From CBDUEF01 sp018063485 (lineage in GTDB: Bacteria; Pseudomonadota; Alphaproteobacteria; Rhodobacterales; Rhodobacteraceae): DNA of 64,000 nt. Positions 26,556 to 35,369 of this stretch are shown here, one piece after another. Location of the stretch: positions 62,001-126,000 of the forward strand of contig JBAOID010000039.1 of the NCBI GenBank assembly GCA_037045435.1. Direction: 5' to 3'. Each line of letters begins with the position of its first letter. Position 1 is the stretch's first letter. The notes beneath the pieces are model-generated. The model had not been told where the DNA came from and ran no database searches. It saw only the letters and a program-made list of their open reading frames with translations. The position numbers and the translations under genes are program-made.

Positions 26556-27394
26556 AGCCGCGCCTTTAGCGACAGCAAATCCGCCCAGGCTTCGCGTTTG
26601 GCGGCGGGATGTTTCAGCAGCCAGCGCGGGCTGAGCATCGGCAGAACCGGGATACCCAAAGCCGTGCCCCATTGACCGCGAAGGCGCTGGATACCACTGG
26701 TTTGCAAGACCATCTGACAGGCTGCGTTTCCCATCACCACAATGAATTCCGGGCTGGCAAGCTCGATATGGCGATGAACGAAGGGTGCGAGCAGGGCCAG
26801 TTCCTGCGCTGAGGGATCGCGGTCAAGCGGGGTGGGCCAAGGCAAAGCGCTGGCAAGATAAAGCGCGCGGGCAGGGTCGGGGGTGTCACGCGACAGGCCG
26901 ATGGCTGCAAACATGCGGTCAAAGAGGGTGCCTTCAGGGCCTTGGAACGGCAGGCCGGCAAGATCTTCGACGCGGCGGGGGGCATCACCTAGAACCATCA
27001 CGCGGGCAGTCGGGTTACCTTGGGCAAAGATCGTATTGCGCGCGCCGCGTTTAAGTTCGCAGCGGTCAAAGGCCAGAAGGGTTTCGTGCAGGGCGTCAAT
27101 ACTGGTGGCTGCGCCCGCAAGGCGGGTGGCTTCGACCGTAACATCCATTTGCGGCCGGGCGGCAGGAGCAATGACAGGGGACTTGTCGGCTTTGACCATC
27201 GGCACCGAACTTTCGGCCTTTTCGGGCAGATCGTAACGGTTCAGCGGCGACTCACCGATGAAATCAGTGACCCCCACCTCGTAATGCCATTCCAGTGCGG
27301 CAAGAGCGGCGTGCCAGCCCTCGGCGGTTGGATCAAGAATATCGGCGGCGATTCCCATGGCGGGCAAACTAGGCCTTGGCGGCGGATCGGACAA
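26552..27394 (-). CDS. Family 4-type uracil-DNA glycosylase, motifs degenerate
   Basis: 280-residue protein. The C-terminal 170 residues follow the family 4/5 UDG fold: RVMVLGDAPRRVEDLAGLPF at the first motif and LSPRWLLKHPAAKREAW at the last. Family members usually have GE(A/G)PG at motif 1 and a catalytic His (HPx) at motif 2; here the Glu is Asp, the second Gly is Arg, and the His is Ser. The four [4Fe-4S] cysteines are not all present; I see CELKRGARNT and AACQM only. The first 100 residues are variable. It may be inactive on uracil or have another role. Confidence 0.8.
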   Translation of the reverse strand: MSDPPPRPSLPAMGIAADILDPTAEGWHAALAALEWHYEVGVTDFIGESPLNRYDLPEKAESSVPMVKADKSPVIAPAARPQMDVTVEATRLAGAATSIDALHETLLAFDRCELKRGARNTIFAQGNPTARVMVLGDAPRRVEDLAGLPFQGPEGTLFDRMFAAIGLSRDTPDPARALYLASALPWPTPLDRDPSAQELALLAPFVHRHIELASPEFIVVMGNAACQMVLQTSGIQRLRGQWGTALGIPVLPMLSPRWLLKHPAAKREAWADLLSLKARL

Positions 27395-27456
27395 CCCGGC
27401 TTGTCGGGCGCGCCCGCGCTTTCTATAAGCAGGAAACGCCCGCCGATGGAGAGACC

Positions 27457-28419
27457 ATGACCTTTCGCGCCCGTCACCTTCTTGGCATCGAACAGCTTAG
27501 CCCGCAGGACATCACCACGATCCTTGATCTGGCGGATCGCTATGTCGATCTGAACCGGCGCACCATCAAGCAATCGGATGCGCTGGCGGGGCTGACGCAG
27601 ATCAACATGTTCTTTGAAAACTCGACCCGCACACAGGCCAGTTTTGAGTTGGCTGGCAAGCGGCTTGGGGCCGATGTGATGAATATGAGCATGGGCTCGT
27701 CATCGGTGAAAAAGGGCGAGACGCTGATTGATACCGCGATGACGCTGAACGCGATGCACCCCGATTTGCTGGTGGTGCGGCATGGGGCCTCGGGCGCGGT
27801 GAACCTGCTGGCATCGAAGGTCAATTGCGCGGTGCTGAATGCGGGCGACGGACGGCACGAGCATCCGACGCAGGCGTTGTTGGATGCGCTGACCATCCGC
27901 CGCGCCAAAGGGCGGATTCAACGGCTGACCGTGGCGATCTGCGGCGATATCGCCCATAGCCGGGTGGCGCGCAGTAACCTGATCTTGCTGGGCAAGATGG
28001 AAAACCGCATCCGCCTGATCGCGCCGCCAACCCTGATGCCTGCGGGTGTGGGCGAGTTTGGCTGCGAGTTGTTTGATGACATGCGTGCGGGGCTTGAAGG
28101 TGCGGATGTGGTGATGATGCTGCGGCTGCAAAAAGAGCGGATGGACGGCGGGTTTATCCCCAGTGAGCGCGAGTATTATCACCGCTTCGGGCTGGACGCC
28201 GAAAAGCTGCGCTTTGCCAAGCCTGATGCCATCGTCATGCACCCCGGCCCGATGAACCGCGGCGTCGAGATTGACGGCGAATTGGCCGATGACATCAACC
28301 GTTCGGTGATTCAGGATCAGGTTGAGATGGGCGTGGCCGTGCGCATGGCTTGCATGGATCTGCTGGCGCAGAACCTGCGCGCCGAGCGTGGCCGCAAGAT
28401 CCTGGGGATGATGGCGTGA
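27457..28419 (+). CDS. pyrB: Aspartate carbamoyltransferase catalytic subunit
   Basis: 320-residue enzyme that joins carbamoyl phosphate and aspartate, the first committed step of pyrimidine synthesis. The carbamoyl-phosphate motif is FFENSTRTQASFELA (STRT), with VRHGASGA and GDGRHEHPTQALLDALTI further on. Start ATG 27457 (MTFRARHLLG) was chosen over 27376. No pyrI regulatory gene is near; in this lineage PyrB works with a dihydroorotase-like partner, which is found downstream (29190-30458). Its stop overlaps the next start (GTGA). Confidence 0.96.
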   Translation: MTFRARHLLGIEQLSPQDITTILDLADRYVDLNRRTIKQSDALAGLTQINMFFENSTRTQASFELAGKRLGADVMNMSMGSSSVKKGETLIDTAMTLNAMHPDLLVVRHGASGAVNLLASKVNCAVLNAGDGRHEHPTQALLDALTIRRAKGRIQRLTVAICGDIAHSRVARSNLILLGKMENRIRLIAPPTLMPAGVGEFGCELFDDMRAGLEGADVVMMLRLQKERMDGGFIPSEREYYHRFGLDAEKLRFAKPDAIVMHPGPMNRGVEIDGELADDINRSVIQDQVEMGVAVRMACMDLLAQNLRAERGRKILGMMA

Positions 28420-28976
28420 CCGGGGCGGACTTGCATGCATATTTGCGCCCGAACGAACGCTTGCTTTGGCAAGGAGCACCGGTTCCCGGTTGGCACCAGC
28501 GCGGCAAGTCCCTGTTCCTGATGGCTTTCGGATTGCCCTTTCTGGTCATCGCGGTGTCACTTCTGATCTACGCGCTGGCACAATTGCCAAAGGCCGGATC
28601 CTTGGCTGACGCGGGCTTGGCGATCTTTCTTATGGCCTTCGCGATCCCTTTCGGCGGGATCGGAGGCTTCCTTGTCTTTGGCCCTTTCATCGACGCGCGC
28701 AGTGCCGCCCGCGACATCCGCTATGCACTGTCTGACCGCGCGGCCTATGTCGTGCGCAGCCGACCTATCCGCAGCCTCAGGGTTTATCCGATCTTGCCCA
28801 GCACCGCGCTGGAGCTGGAGCGGGGCAAGCGGGCCGACACGGTCTGGGTTCATGCACGTCTGGAGCGAGACTCGGACGGCGACCTTGGAACCATCAAGGC
28901 GGGCTTTGAAAACATCGCCGAAGGTGAAAAGGTCTATCACCTGATCCGCGACCTGCAGGGAAGGACCGACACATGA
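28416..28976 (+). CDS. Hypothetical membrane protein between pyrB and pyrC
   Basis: 186-residue protein starting at GTG 28416 within the pyrB stop (GTGA). After a short N-terminal ADLHAYLRPNERLLWQGAP there are two membrane helices (SLFLMAFGLPFLVIAVSLLI; AGLAIFLMAFAIPFGGIGGF), then a soluble domain with RYALSDRAAYVVRS. The pattern PNERLLWQGxP followed by two helices and ALSDRAAYVV resembles bacterial PH-domain-like membrane proteins. No enzymatic motif is visible. It is coupled to both neighbours. Confidence 0.8.
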   Translation: MTGADLHAYLRPNERLLWQGAPVPGWHQRGKSLFLMAFGLPFLVIAVSLLIYALAQLPKAGSLADAGLAIFLMAFAIPFGGIGGFLVFGPFIDARSAARDIRYALSDRAAYVVRSRPIRSLRVYPILPSTALELERGKRADTVWVHARLERDSDGDLGTIKAGFENIAEGEKVYHLIRDLQGRTDT

Positions 28977-29095
28977 CCCCTGATCAAGACCGCAAACCAA
29001 CCAAGTCAGAGATGCGCACGGGCGGCATGGTCGCCACGGCGGTGCTGGTGTTTCTGGCACTGTTTACGGTGGCGTTTGTCTGGATGGCGGGGTGA
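28973..29095 (+). CDS. Small single-helix membrane protein
   Basis: 40-residue ORF, ATGA overlap with the preceding gene, starting MTPDQDRKPTKSEMRTGG and ending in one helix (VATAVLVFLALFTVAFVWMAG). The coupling and the clean helix argue that it is real. Function unknown. Confidence 0.6.
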   Translation: MTPDQDRKPTKSEMRTGGMVATAVLVFLALFTVAFVWMAG

Positions 29096-29189
29096 GGAGT
29101 GGGCATGGATTTCGCCAAAGAAACTGAGCCGCTATATCTTGAGGCCCTGAAATTTATGCCCTGTTCCGTCAAATCCAAAGCGAGGCACA

Positions 29190-30458
29190 ATGACCCTTCA
29201 CTTCACCAATGCCCGCCTGATCAACCCGGAAGCCGGGACGGATGATGTCGGGTCGCTGACCGTCGAGAATGGCGTGATCGTGGCGATTGACTCGGAAGCC
29301 CCCCAGGGGGCGGAGGTGCGGGAGTGTGGTGGGCATTGTCTTGCCCCCGGCATCGTCGACTGGGGTGTCAAGATCGGCGAGCCGGGAGAGCGGCACCGCG
29401 AAAGCTTTCGCAGCGCCGGGTTGGCGGCGGCGGCGGGCGGCGTGACCACGATCATCGCGCGCCCTGACACCTCGCCTGCCATCGACACCCCCGAGACGCT
29501 GGAGTTTGTCACCCGGCGCGCGGCGGAATTGGTGGTGCGAATCCGCCATATGGCCGCGCTGACCAAGGGGCGCGCGGGCCATGAGATGACCGAGCTCGGC
29601 TTTTTGCTGGATGCAGGCGCGATTGCGTTCACCGATGTGTTTGCGGTGACAAATGATACCAAGAGTTTGGCCCGCGCGCTGACCTATGCGCGCTCGCTTG
29701 GTGCTTTGGTGATCGGGCATCCGCAAGAGCCGGGGCTATCGGCGGGGGTCTCGGCGACCAGCGGCAAGTTTGCCTCATTGCGCGGCCTGCCTGCGGTGTC
29801 GAGCATGGCCGAGCGCATCGGATTGGACCGCGATATCGGTATGGTTGAGATGACGGGCGTGCGCTATCACGCTGATCAAATCACCACGGCGCGCAGTCTG
29901 CCTGCGTTGGAGCGCGCCAAGGCCAACGGGTTTGACATCACGGCAGGGGTTTCCATCCACCACCTGACGCTGAACGAATTTGACGTGGGCGATTACCGCA
30001 CCTTCTTCAAATTCACCCCGCCACTCAGATCAGAAGATGATCGTCTGGCCATGGTGCAGGCGGTGGCGGATGGGCTGATTGATATGATCGGCTCGTTCCA
30101 CACCCCGGCGGATGAAGAAAGCAAGCGGCTGCCGTTCGAAGAGGCGGAAGCCGGCGCGGTGGGGTTGCAGACATTGCTGCCTGCGGCGTTGCGGTTGTAT
30201 CATGCGGGGGCAATGGATTTGCCGGGCCTGTTCCGGGCGATGGCGCTGAATCCCGCGCGGCGGTTGGGCCTGCCGCAAGGACGGTTGGCGGTGGGGGCAC
30301 CTGCGGATCTTGTGCTGTTTGACCCTGATGCGCCTTATCTGCTGGACCGGGCCACTTTGGCCTCAAAATCCAAGAACACGCCCTTTGACGGGCAGCGGAT
30401 GGAGGGTAAGGTGCTGGCAACCTATGTGGCCGGGGTTCCGGTGTTTCAGGCAGGATGA
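29190..30458 (+). CDS. pyrC: Dihydroorotase-like protein PyrC, metal ligands missing
   Basis: 422-residue amidohydrolase-fold protein in the pyr cluster. The normal type I motif DxHxHxREPG is here DWGVKIGEPG, so both metal-binding histidines are gone, and the canonical TDHAPH near the C-terminus is SFHTPADEESK. The fold, HLTLNEFDVG and the ending NPARRLGLPQGRLAVGAPADLV are kept. This is the pattern of a non-catalytic dihydroorotase homologue that supports PyrB, known for example in Pseudomonas; a catalytic enzyme should lie elsewhere. The 94 bases before it (29096-29189) hold no gene that I see. Confidence 0.88.
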   Translation: MTLHFTNARLINPEAGTDDVGSLTVENGVIVAIDSEAPQGAEVRECGGHCLAPGIVDWGVKIGEPGERHRESFRSAGLAAAAGGVTTIIARPDTSPAIDTPETLEFVTRRAAELVVRIRHMAALTKGRAGHEMTELGFLLDAGAIAFTDVFAVTNDTKSLARALTYARSLGALVIGHPQEPGLSAGVSATSGKFASLRGLPAVSSMAERIGLDRDIGMVEMTGVRYHADQITTARSLPALERAKANGFDITAGVSIHHLTLNEFDVGDYRTFFKFTPPLRSEDDRLAMVQAVADGLIDMIGSFHTPADEESKRLPFEEAEAGAVGLQTLLPAALRLYHAGAMDLPGLFRAMALNPARRLGLPQGRLAVGAPADLVLFDPDAPYLLDRATLASKSKNTPFDGQRMEGKVLATYVAGVPVFQAG

Positions 30459-30461
30459 GCG

Positions 30462-31073
30462 ATGCCCCAAATTACCTCTGATCCAATGGTTTTGGCACTG
30501 GTGGCGGTGCTTGCCTATCTGCTTGGCTCGATCCCTTTTGGCCTTGTGATCACCCGCGCGCTGGGCCTGGGTGATTTGCGCAAGATCGGGTCGGGAAATA
30601 TCGGCGCAACCAATGTGTTGCGAACCGGGAACAAGGGCGCGGCGCTGGCCACGCTGTTGCTTGATGCGGGCAAGGGCGGGGTTGCGGTGCTGATCGCGCG
30701 GATGATGCTGGGCGAGGATGCAGCGCAAATGGCGGCATTGACGGCGTTTCTGGGCCATCTTTTCCCGGTCTGGCTGGGGTTCAAGGGCGGCAAGGGTGTG
30801 GCAACCTTTTTGGGCACTTTGCTTGCGCTGGCTTGGCCCGTGGGTCTTGCGGCCTGTGCCACTTGGGCGGTTACGGCGGCCATCACGCGGATATCGTCGC
30901 TGTCGGCACTGGTTGCAGCCGCACTTGCAAGCCTGTGGGCCTTTGCCTTTGGTCAGGGGCGGATGATCTTTTTGATCATGGTGCTGACACTGCTGGTTTA
31001 TATCCGGCATTGGGCGAATTTGCAGCGGCTCAAAGCCGGGACCGAACCAAAGATCGGCGCAAAAAAACTCTGA
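30462..31073 (+). CDS. plsY: Acyl-phosphate:glycerol-3-phosphate acyltransferase
   Basis: 203-residue membrane enzyme that makes lysophosphatidic acid, the first step of phospholipid synthesis. The three cytoplasmic motifs are present: GSIPFGLVITR, KIGSGNIGATNVLRTG (about residues 43-58) and FKGGKGVATFLG (about 107-118), with five or so helices. It starts 3 bases after pyrC and ends in a hairpin at 31078-31095. Confidence 0.95.
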   Translation: MPQITSDPMVLALVAVLAYLLGSIPFGLVITRALGLGDLRKIGSGNIGATNVLRTGNKGAALATLLLDAGKGGVAVLIARMMLGEDAAQMAALTAFLGHLFPVWLGFKGGKGVATFLGTLLALAWPVGLAACATWAVTAAITRISSLSALVAAALASLWAFAFGQGRMIFLIMVLTLLVYIRHWANLQRLKAGTEPKIGAKKL

Positions 31074-31077
31074 TCTA

Positions 31078-31095
31078 ATGGCGCATCAGCGCCAT
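31078..31095 (+). terminator. Small hairpin after plsY
   Basis: ATGGCGC, a four-base loop, then GCGCCAT, 4 bases after the plsY stop. The stem is good but the T run is missing, so terminator function is uncertain. Confidence 0.4.
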
Positions 31096-31113
31096 AAGAC
31101 AGGTTCGCACACC

Positions 31114-31149
31114 GGCCCTTTAGAGCGCATTGGCCCTTTAGAGCGCATT
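31114..31149. repeat. Perfect tandem duplication of an 18-bp unit
   Basis: GGCCCTTTAGAGCGCATT occurs twice with no spacer (31114-31131 and 31132-31149), followed by the palindrome TTGAATTCAA (31148-31157) and a partly inverted copy, CAACGCGCTTTAG. The whole unit looks like a dispersed intergenic repeat with a local duplication. Confidence 0.8.
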
Positions 31150-31173
31150 GAATTCAATCTGACACAACGCGCT

Positions 31174-31452
31174 TTAGCGTTGCGACAGCTTTTCCAAGGC
31201 CTCGGCAGAGCGTTTGGTATTTTGATAAATGCCGATGCCCATGTAAAGAAAGCCACCGACAAAGACCACATAGATCCCGCCGAAAATCAGGATCAGCAAA
31301 CCCGCCAGCGGCCCCGGCATGTTGCTTTGACCCCCCATGTGGCCCGCGCCCATCAAGGCCGCGCCTGCACCGACGAGCACGCCAAGACCGAGAATGATCA
31401 CTATTGCAGAAACAAGTTTTTCAAGTGAATTGATGAAGAAGTCGCGCATCAT
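31174..31452 (-). CDS. Conserved hypothetical membrane protein
   Basis: 92-residue protein beginning MMRDFFINSLEKLVSAIVII, with two membrane helices (LVSAIVIILGLGVLVGAGA; LAGLLILIFGGIYVVFVGGF) and a Gly/Met-rich loop between them, ending in a charged helix (KRSAEALEKLSQR). I chose Met 31452; an upstream Met at 31503 would add a stretch unlike the rest. No family name recognised. It lies alone between plsY (convergent) and gshA (same strand). Confidence 0.75.
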   Translation of the reverse strand: MMRDFFINSLEKLVSAIVIILGLGVLVGAGAALMGAGHMGGQSNMPGPLAGLLILIFGGIYVVFVGGFLYMGIGIYQNTKRSAEALEKLSQR

Positions 31453-31579
31453 TTCAGCCCTCTGTAGCGTTTTCCATTTGCGATGGCTTTGCCACCCATA
31501 CAAATGCTAGTCCACTTAGAGGCAATGACGCAAGGATTGCGGCCTAACCTCGGATTATCTGCATGTCTTGCCCAAGGCG

Positions 31580-32926
31580 TCAGAGGCTGGATGCGTCATA
31601 TATCCGGCGCAGATCGCCGCCCCATTCGCCCTTGTAAAGCGCAAGCCAATGGTCGGCCTGCACCGCTTCTTTGGAAAGTGAGGCAACCAGCGGGGCGAGG
31701 TAGCGCTGTTCGTCATGTCCGCGCGCCGCAAGACCTGCGTGTGACAGGCCCACGGCGGCACGGGCAAGGTCAAGCAGTTTGACGCCATTCGCCTCGCCTT
31801 GCAGGGCGGAAACAGAGGCTGCGACACGCAGGCCCTCGCGGGTTTCCGCATTAAGGCCTTTGACCAGATCCCAAGCGGCATCAAGGGCTGTCTGATCATA
31901 CATCAGGCCGACCCAAAAGGCGGGCAGCGCGTCGATATGGGCCTGATCGCCGCAATCAGCGCCACGCATTTCGATGTATTTCTTGACGCGGGCTTCGGGG
32001 AAAACGGTGGTCATATGGTCGGCCCAATCCGACAGGGTAGGCTTTTCGCCAGGAAGGGCGGGGAGTGCGCCGCGCAAAAAATCGCGGAAGGATTGGCCGA
32101 GTGCGTCGATATATTTGCCATCACGATAGACGAAATACATCGGCACATCGAGAACCCAATCAACATAGGCCTGAAAGCCGAAATTGCCTTCAAAGGCGAA
32201 AGGCAGCATTCCGGTGCGGGAATTATCGAGACCCCGCCAAATGCGCGAGCGCCATGATTTGTGGCCGTTCAGCTTGCCGTCAAAGAACGGGCTACTGGCA
32301 AAAAGCGCAGTTGCCACCGGCTGTAAAGCCAGCGCCACGCGCAGTTTTTTCACCATATCGGCCTCGGACGCATAGTCGAGATTTACCTGAACGGTGCAGG
32401 TGCGATACATCATTTGGGTGCCATGGGTGCCGACTTGGCCCATGTAGTCGGTCATCAACCGGTAGCGGCCCTTGGGCATCACCGGCATCTGGGCATGGCT
32501 CCATTCGGGAGCGGCCCCGATCCCCATGAAGCGCACACCCATCGGGCCGGCGATGCTTTGCACCTCATCAAGGTGGTTTTGCAACTCGGCAGCGTTTTCG
32601 TGCAGCGTGGTCATCGGTGCGCCGGAAAGTTCAAACTGCCCGCCCGGTTCCAGGCTGATATTGGCACCGTTACGGGTCATGCCAATGGTGTTGCCGGCCT
32701 CTTGCACCGGGGTCCAGCCATATCGGGATTCGAGCGCCGCGAACAAGGCGGAAACCGAGCGCTCGCCCGCATAGGGCAGCGGCGCGCGGCTGTCGGTAAG
32801 CCAGCCAAATTTCTCATGCTCGGTGCCGATGCGCCAATCGGAGGCAGGTTTGTTGCCCGACTCCATATAGGCGGCAAGTTGGGCAAAATCTTCGATGGGG
32901 CCACCGCCGGACTGAGGGATAGACAT
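31580..32926 (-). CDS. gshA: Glutamate-cysteine ligase, plant/alphaproteobacterial type
   Basis: 448-residue enzyme that makes gamma-glutamylcysteine, the first step of glutathione synthesis. The family pattern is clear: WRIGTEHEKFGW (about residues 31-42), ISLEPGGQFELSGAP (about 90-104), MYRTCTVQVNLDYASEADM and SSPFFDGKLNGHKSWRSRIW. Length agrees with the group. It follows rsmE and a small membrane-protein gene on the same strand, an order common in Rhodobacteraceae. Confidence 0.95.
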   Translation of the reverse strand: MSIPQSGGGPIEDFAQLAAYMESGNKPASDWRIGTEHEKFGWLTDSRAPLPYAGERSVSALFAALESRYGWTPVQEAGNTIGMTRNGANISLEPGGQFELSGAPMTTLHENAAELQNHLDEVQSIAGPMGVRFMGIGAAPEWSHAQMPVMPKGRYRLMTDYMGQVGTHGTQMMYRTCTVQVNLDYASEADMVKKLRVALALQPVATALFASSPFFDGKLNGHKSWRSRIWRGLDNSRTGMLPFAFEGNFGFQAYVDWVLDVPMYFVYRDGKYIDALGQSFRDFLRGALPALPGEKPTLSDWADHMTTVFPEARVKKYIEMRGADCGDQAHIDALPAFWVGLMYDQTALDAAWDLVKGLNAETREGLRVAASVSALQGEANGVKLLDLARAAVGLSHAGLAARGHDEQRYLAPLVASLSKEAVQADHWLALYKGEWGGDLRRIYDASSL

Positions 32927-33019
32927 CGGGCAGCGCCCCTTCCAATTGCGATTTAGCGAATACAGGTGAAGCGGCGGCGCGGGACTGTCAAGGCCGCGCG
33001 CGCGGCTGTGACAAAAGCG

Positions 33020-33573
33020 TCACCCGCTTTGGGTCATGCCCTTGCCTGCCCTGCGCCAGATTGTGCGGGTTTCGCCCGCCAGTGCAAGCGCGCTGCTGCG
33101 ATCAACTGCCGGGCGGGCGGGCGACAGGGCTGCGACCAACAAGCCGGCAATCCATTCCGGGCAAAGTGGCAAAGGCATCGAAGAGCCGCTCGGCACCAGC
33201 AGCATCGACCGGGATCAACAGGGCCTGCCCATCGGCCTGTTTCAGCCGCCAAAGCCTGCGTCCGCGCAGTGTGAGAAGCCGTAGTTCGACAAGTTCCACG
33301 ATGCTGACAAACCCGCCTGCTTCGGGGCCAAGATAACCGATCTGTGCCTCGTCGACCTCGACCACACCCGGCGCGTCGATGTCTTGGGCAAAGCGGATGC
33401 GCCGCCATGCCATGACGGCCCAGGCGCACAGGCCATCCGGTCAGGACAAAGCCTATGGGGGCAAGCAGCAGCCCGCCAAGCCGAATCAGCCAAAGCCCCG
33501 CTCCGGCAAGCACCGCCGCTGCGATCATTTCACGATAGCGATGGGCAAGGGCTGTGACCTCGGGGCGGATCAA
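33020..33573 (-). CDS. Hypothetical membrane protein between rsmE and gshA (frameshifted)
   Basis: Reconstructed from three frames: a start IRPEVTALAHRYREMIAAAV with one or two membrane helices (LLLAPIGFVLTG), then the frame with RRIRFAQDIDAPGVVEVDEAQ and LIPVDAAGAERLFDAFATLPG, then the last frame with GETRTIWRRAGKGMTQSG. Extra bases lie at about 33430 and at about 33120 in a G/C run. The likely start is TTG 33573, which overlaps the rsmE stop. No named family recognised; similar small proteins lie between these two genes in relatives. Confidence 0.6.
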
Positions 33574-34303
33574 GACCAATCCCCCAGTGCTGCTTGCCAC
33601 AGAGTCTAGGGGCGGCAACGGCGGCAGTATCGGCGCGCAGGATGCGCGGGCCAAGGGTGAGGGGATGCACGAAGGTCAAGGCGCGCAGGCGGGTTTGCTC
33701 GTCGGCGGAAAAGCCGCCCTCGGGGCCGATCAGGATGGCGGCAGGGGGTGGGTTCGGTCAGGCCGGACAAGGCGGGGGTTCGGCCTGCCAGGGCCTCGTC
33801 GCACCAGTAGAGGCGGCGTGTGGCGTCCCAATTGGCGAGGAGCTTGTCGAGGCGGATCAGGTCGGCCACTTCGGGAACATAGGTGGCCCCACATTGCTCG
33901 GCGGCCTCAGTGGCATGGGCTTGAAGGCGGTCCTGGCGGATGCGTTCGGAATTGGTGTGGCGGGTTTGAACGGGGAGGATGCGGGCAGCCCCCAGTTCCA
34001 CCGCCTTTTCGACGATGAAATCGGTGCGGGCCTTTTTGATCGGGGCAAAGATCAGCCACAGGTCTGGCGGCAGACGCAAGGGTGCCGATTGGGTCTGCGC
34101 GATCAACACACCGCCGCGCTTGCCGGTTTCGGCAACGGTCGCCTGCCATTCGCCATCGCGCCCGTTGAACAGCGCCACCGCTGCCCCGCGTGAGAGGCGC
34201 ATGACATTGAAAAGATAGTTCGCCTGATGCCTCGGACAAGGCCACGGCTTGCCCTGCGGCCAAGCGGCTGATCTACATAGAGCCTGATTTTTGCATCTGA
34301 CAT
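33570..34303 (-). CDS. rsmE: 16S rRNA (uracil1498-N3)-methyltransferase RsmE (frameshifted)
   Basis: SPOUT-class methyltransferase for U1498 of 16S rRNA. Pieces in order: MSDAKIRLYVDQPL, AAGQAVALSEA, ANYLFNVMRLSRGAAVALFN, then RTDFIVEKAVELGAARILPV, the AdoMet loop ILIGPEGGFSADEQ and LGPRILRADTAAVAAL, ending WQAALGDWS. Extra bases at about 34260, 34227, 33744-33748 (G run) and two near 33605 break the frame. Removing five bases gives 242 residues, normal for RsmE. The longest unbroken stretch runs 34202 to about 33748. Confidence 0.88.
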
Positions 34304-34315
34304 GAGACTGAACCT

Positions 34316-35279
34316 ATGACCGAGCCGCAGCAAATGCCAGAGGCCAGCCGTGTTGTCGATGCGCCTGCGGGCAATTGGGTGGACAAGTATGCGCCACCCG
34401 CCGCAAGGCCGTTTCTGCGATTGAGCCGGGCAGATCGGCCGATTGGCACCTGGCTGCTGTTGATTCCGTGCTTTTGGGGGATTGCGCTGGCGGCGCTGGT
34501 CGACGGGTTACAAGCCGTTGGATTTGTGGCTGGTGCTGTCGGCCTCAATCGGGGCGTTTTTGATGCGCGGAGCGGGCTGCACCTGGAACGACATCACCGA
34601 TCGCCATATTGACGCCAGCGTGGCGCGCACAAGGTCGCGGCCTTTGCCCTCGGGGCAGGTGAGCGTGCGGGGCGCGCTGATCTGGATGGGCGTGCAGGCG
34701 GCGCTGGGGGCGGTGATCTTGTTCAGCTATAACGGGCTGGCAATCGGGTTGGGGGTGGCCTCGCTGGCATTGGTGGCGATTTACCCTTTTGCCAAACGCT
34801 TTACATGGTGGCCGCAAGTATTTTTGGGGCTGGCGTTCAATTGGGGCGCCTTGCTGCTTTATGCCGCCCATGCGGGGCAGTTGAGCCTGTCGGCGCTGTT
34901 GCTTTACGGCGCCGGGATCACCTGGACACTGTATTATGACACGATCTATGCCTGTCAGGATCTGGATGACGATGCGCTGATCGGGGTGAAATCGACGGCG
35001 CGGCTGTTTGGGGCGGATACGCGGCGTTGGCTGTGGGGGTTTAACGGCGCGACGGTGGTGCTGATGGGGGCGGCCGTGGTGGCGCTGCCGCTGCCGCCCT
35101 CGGGGGTTCTGTCGACGCTGATGGCGCTGGGCGGGGTCTGGGCCTTTGGCTGGCATATGGTCTGGCAGATGCGGCGGTTAAGAGTGGAAGAGCCGGCGTC
35201 ATGCCTTGCCGTATTCCGGTCAAACCGCGATGCGGGATTGATTGCTGCGCTGTTTCTCGCCGCTGCGGTCTTGCTTTGA
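34316..35279 (+). CDS. ubiA: 4-hydroxybenzoate octaprenyltransferase (one frameshift)
   Basis: Membrane prenyltransferase of ubiquinone synthesis. The first aspartate motif is NDITDRHIDASVARTRSRPL, the second YDTIYACQDLDDDALIG, with about eight helices. An extra G at about 34505-34508 breaks the frame between ALAALVDG and YKPLDLWLVLS. Corrected length is 320 residues. Divergent from rsmE with a gap of 12 bases, so promoters must overlap the genes or lie in that gap. Confidence 0.93.
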
Positions 35280-35369
35280 TTGCAAGGGCCTGCCATGCGG
35301 CTTATGCAGTTTTTGGCGCACTGGCGGCCCCTCTGCTTATCCCTTTGACTGTTTGGATGTTCTGACCTC

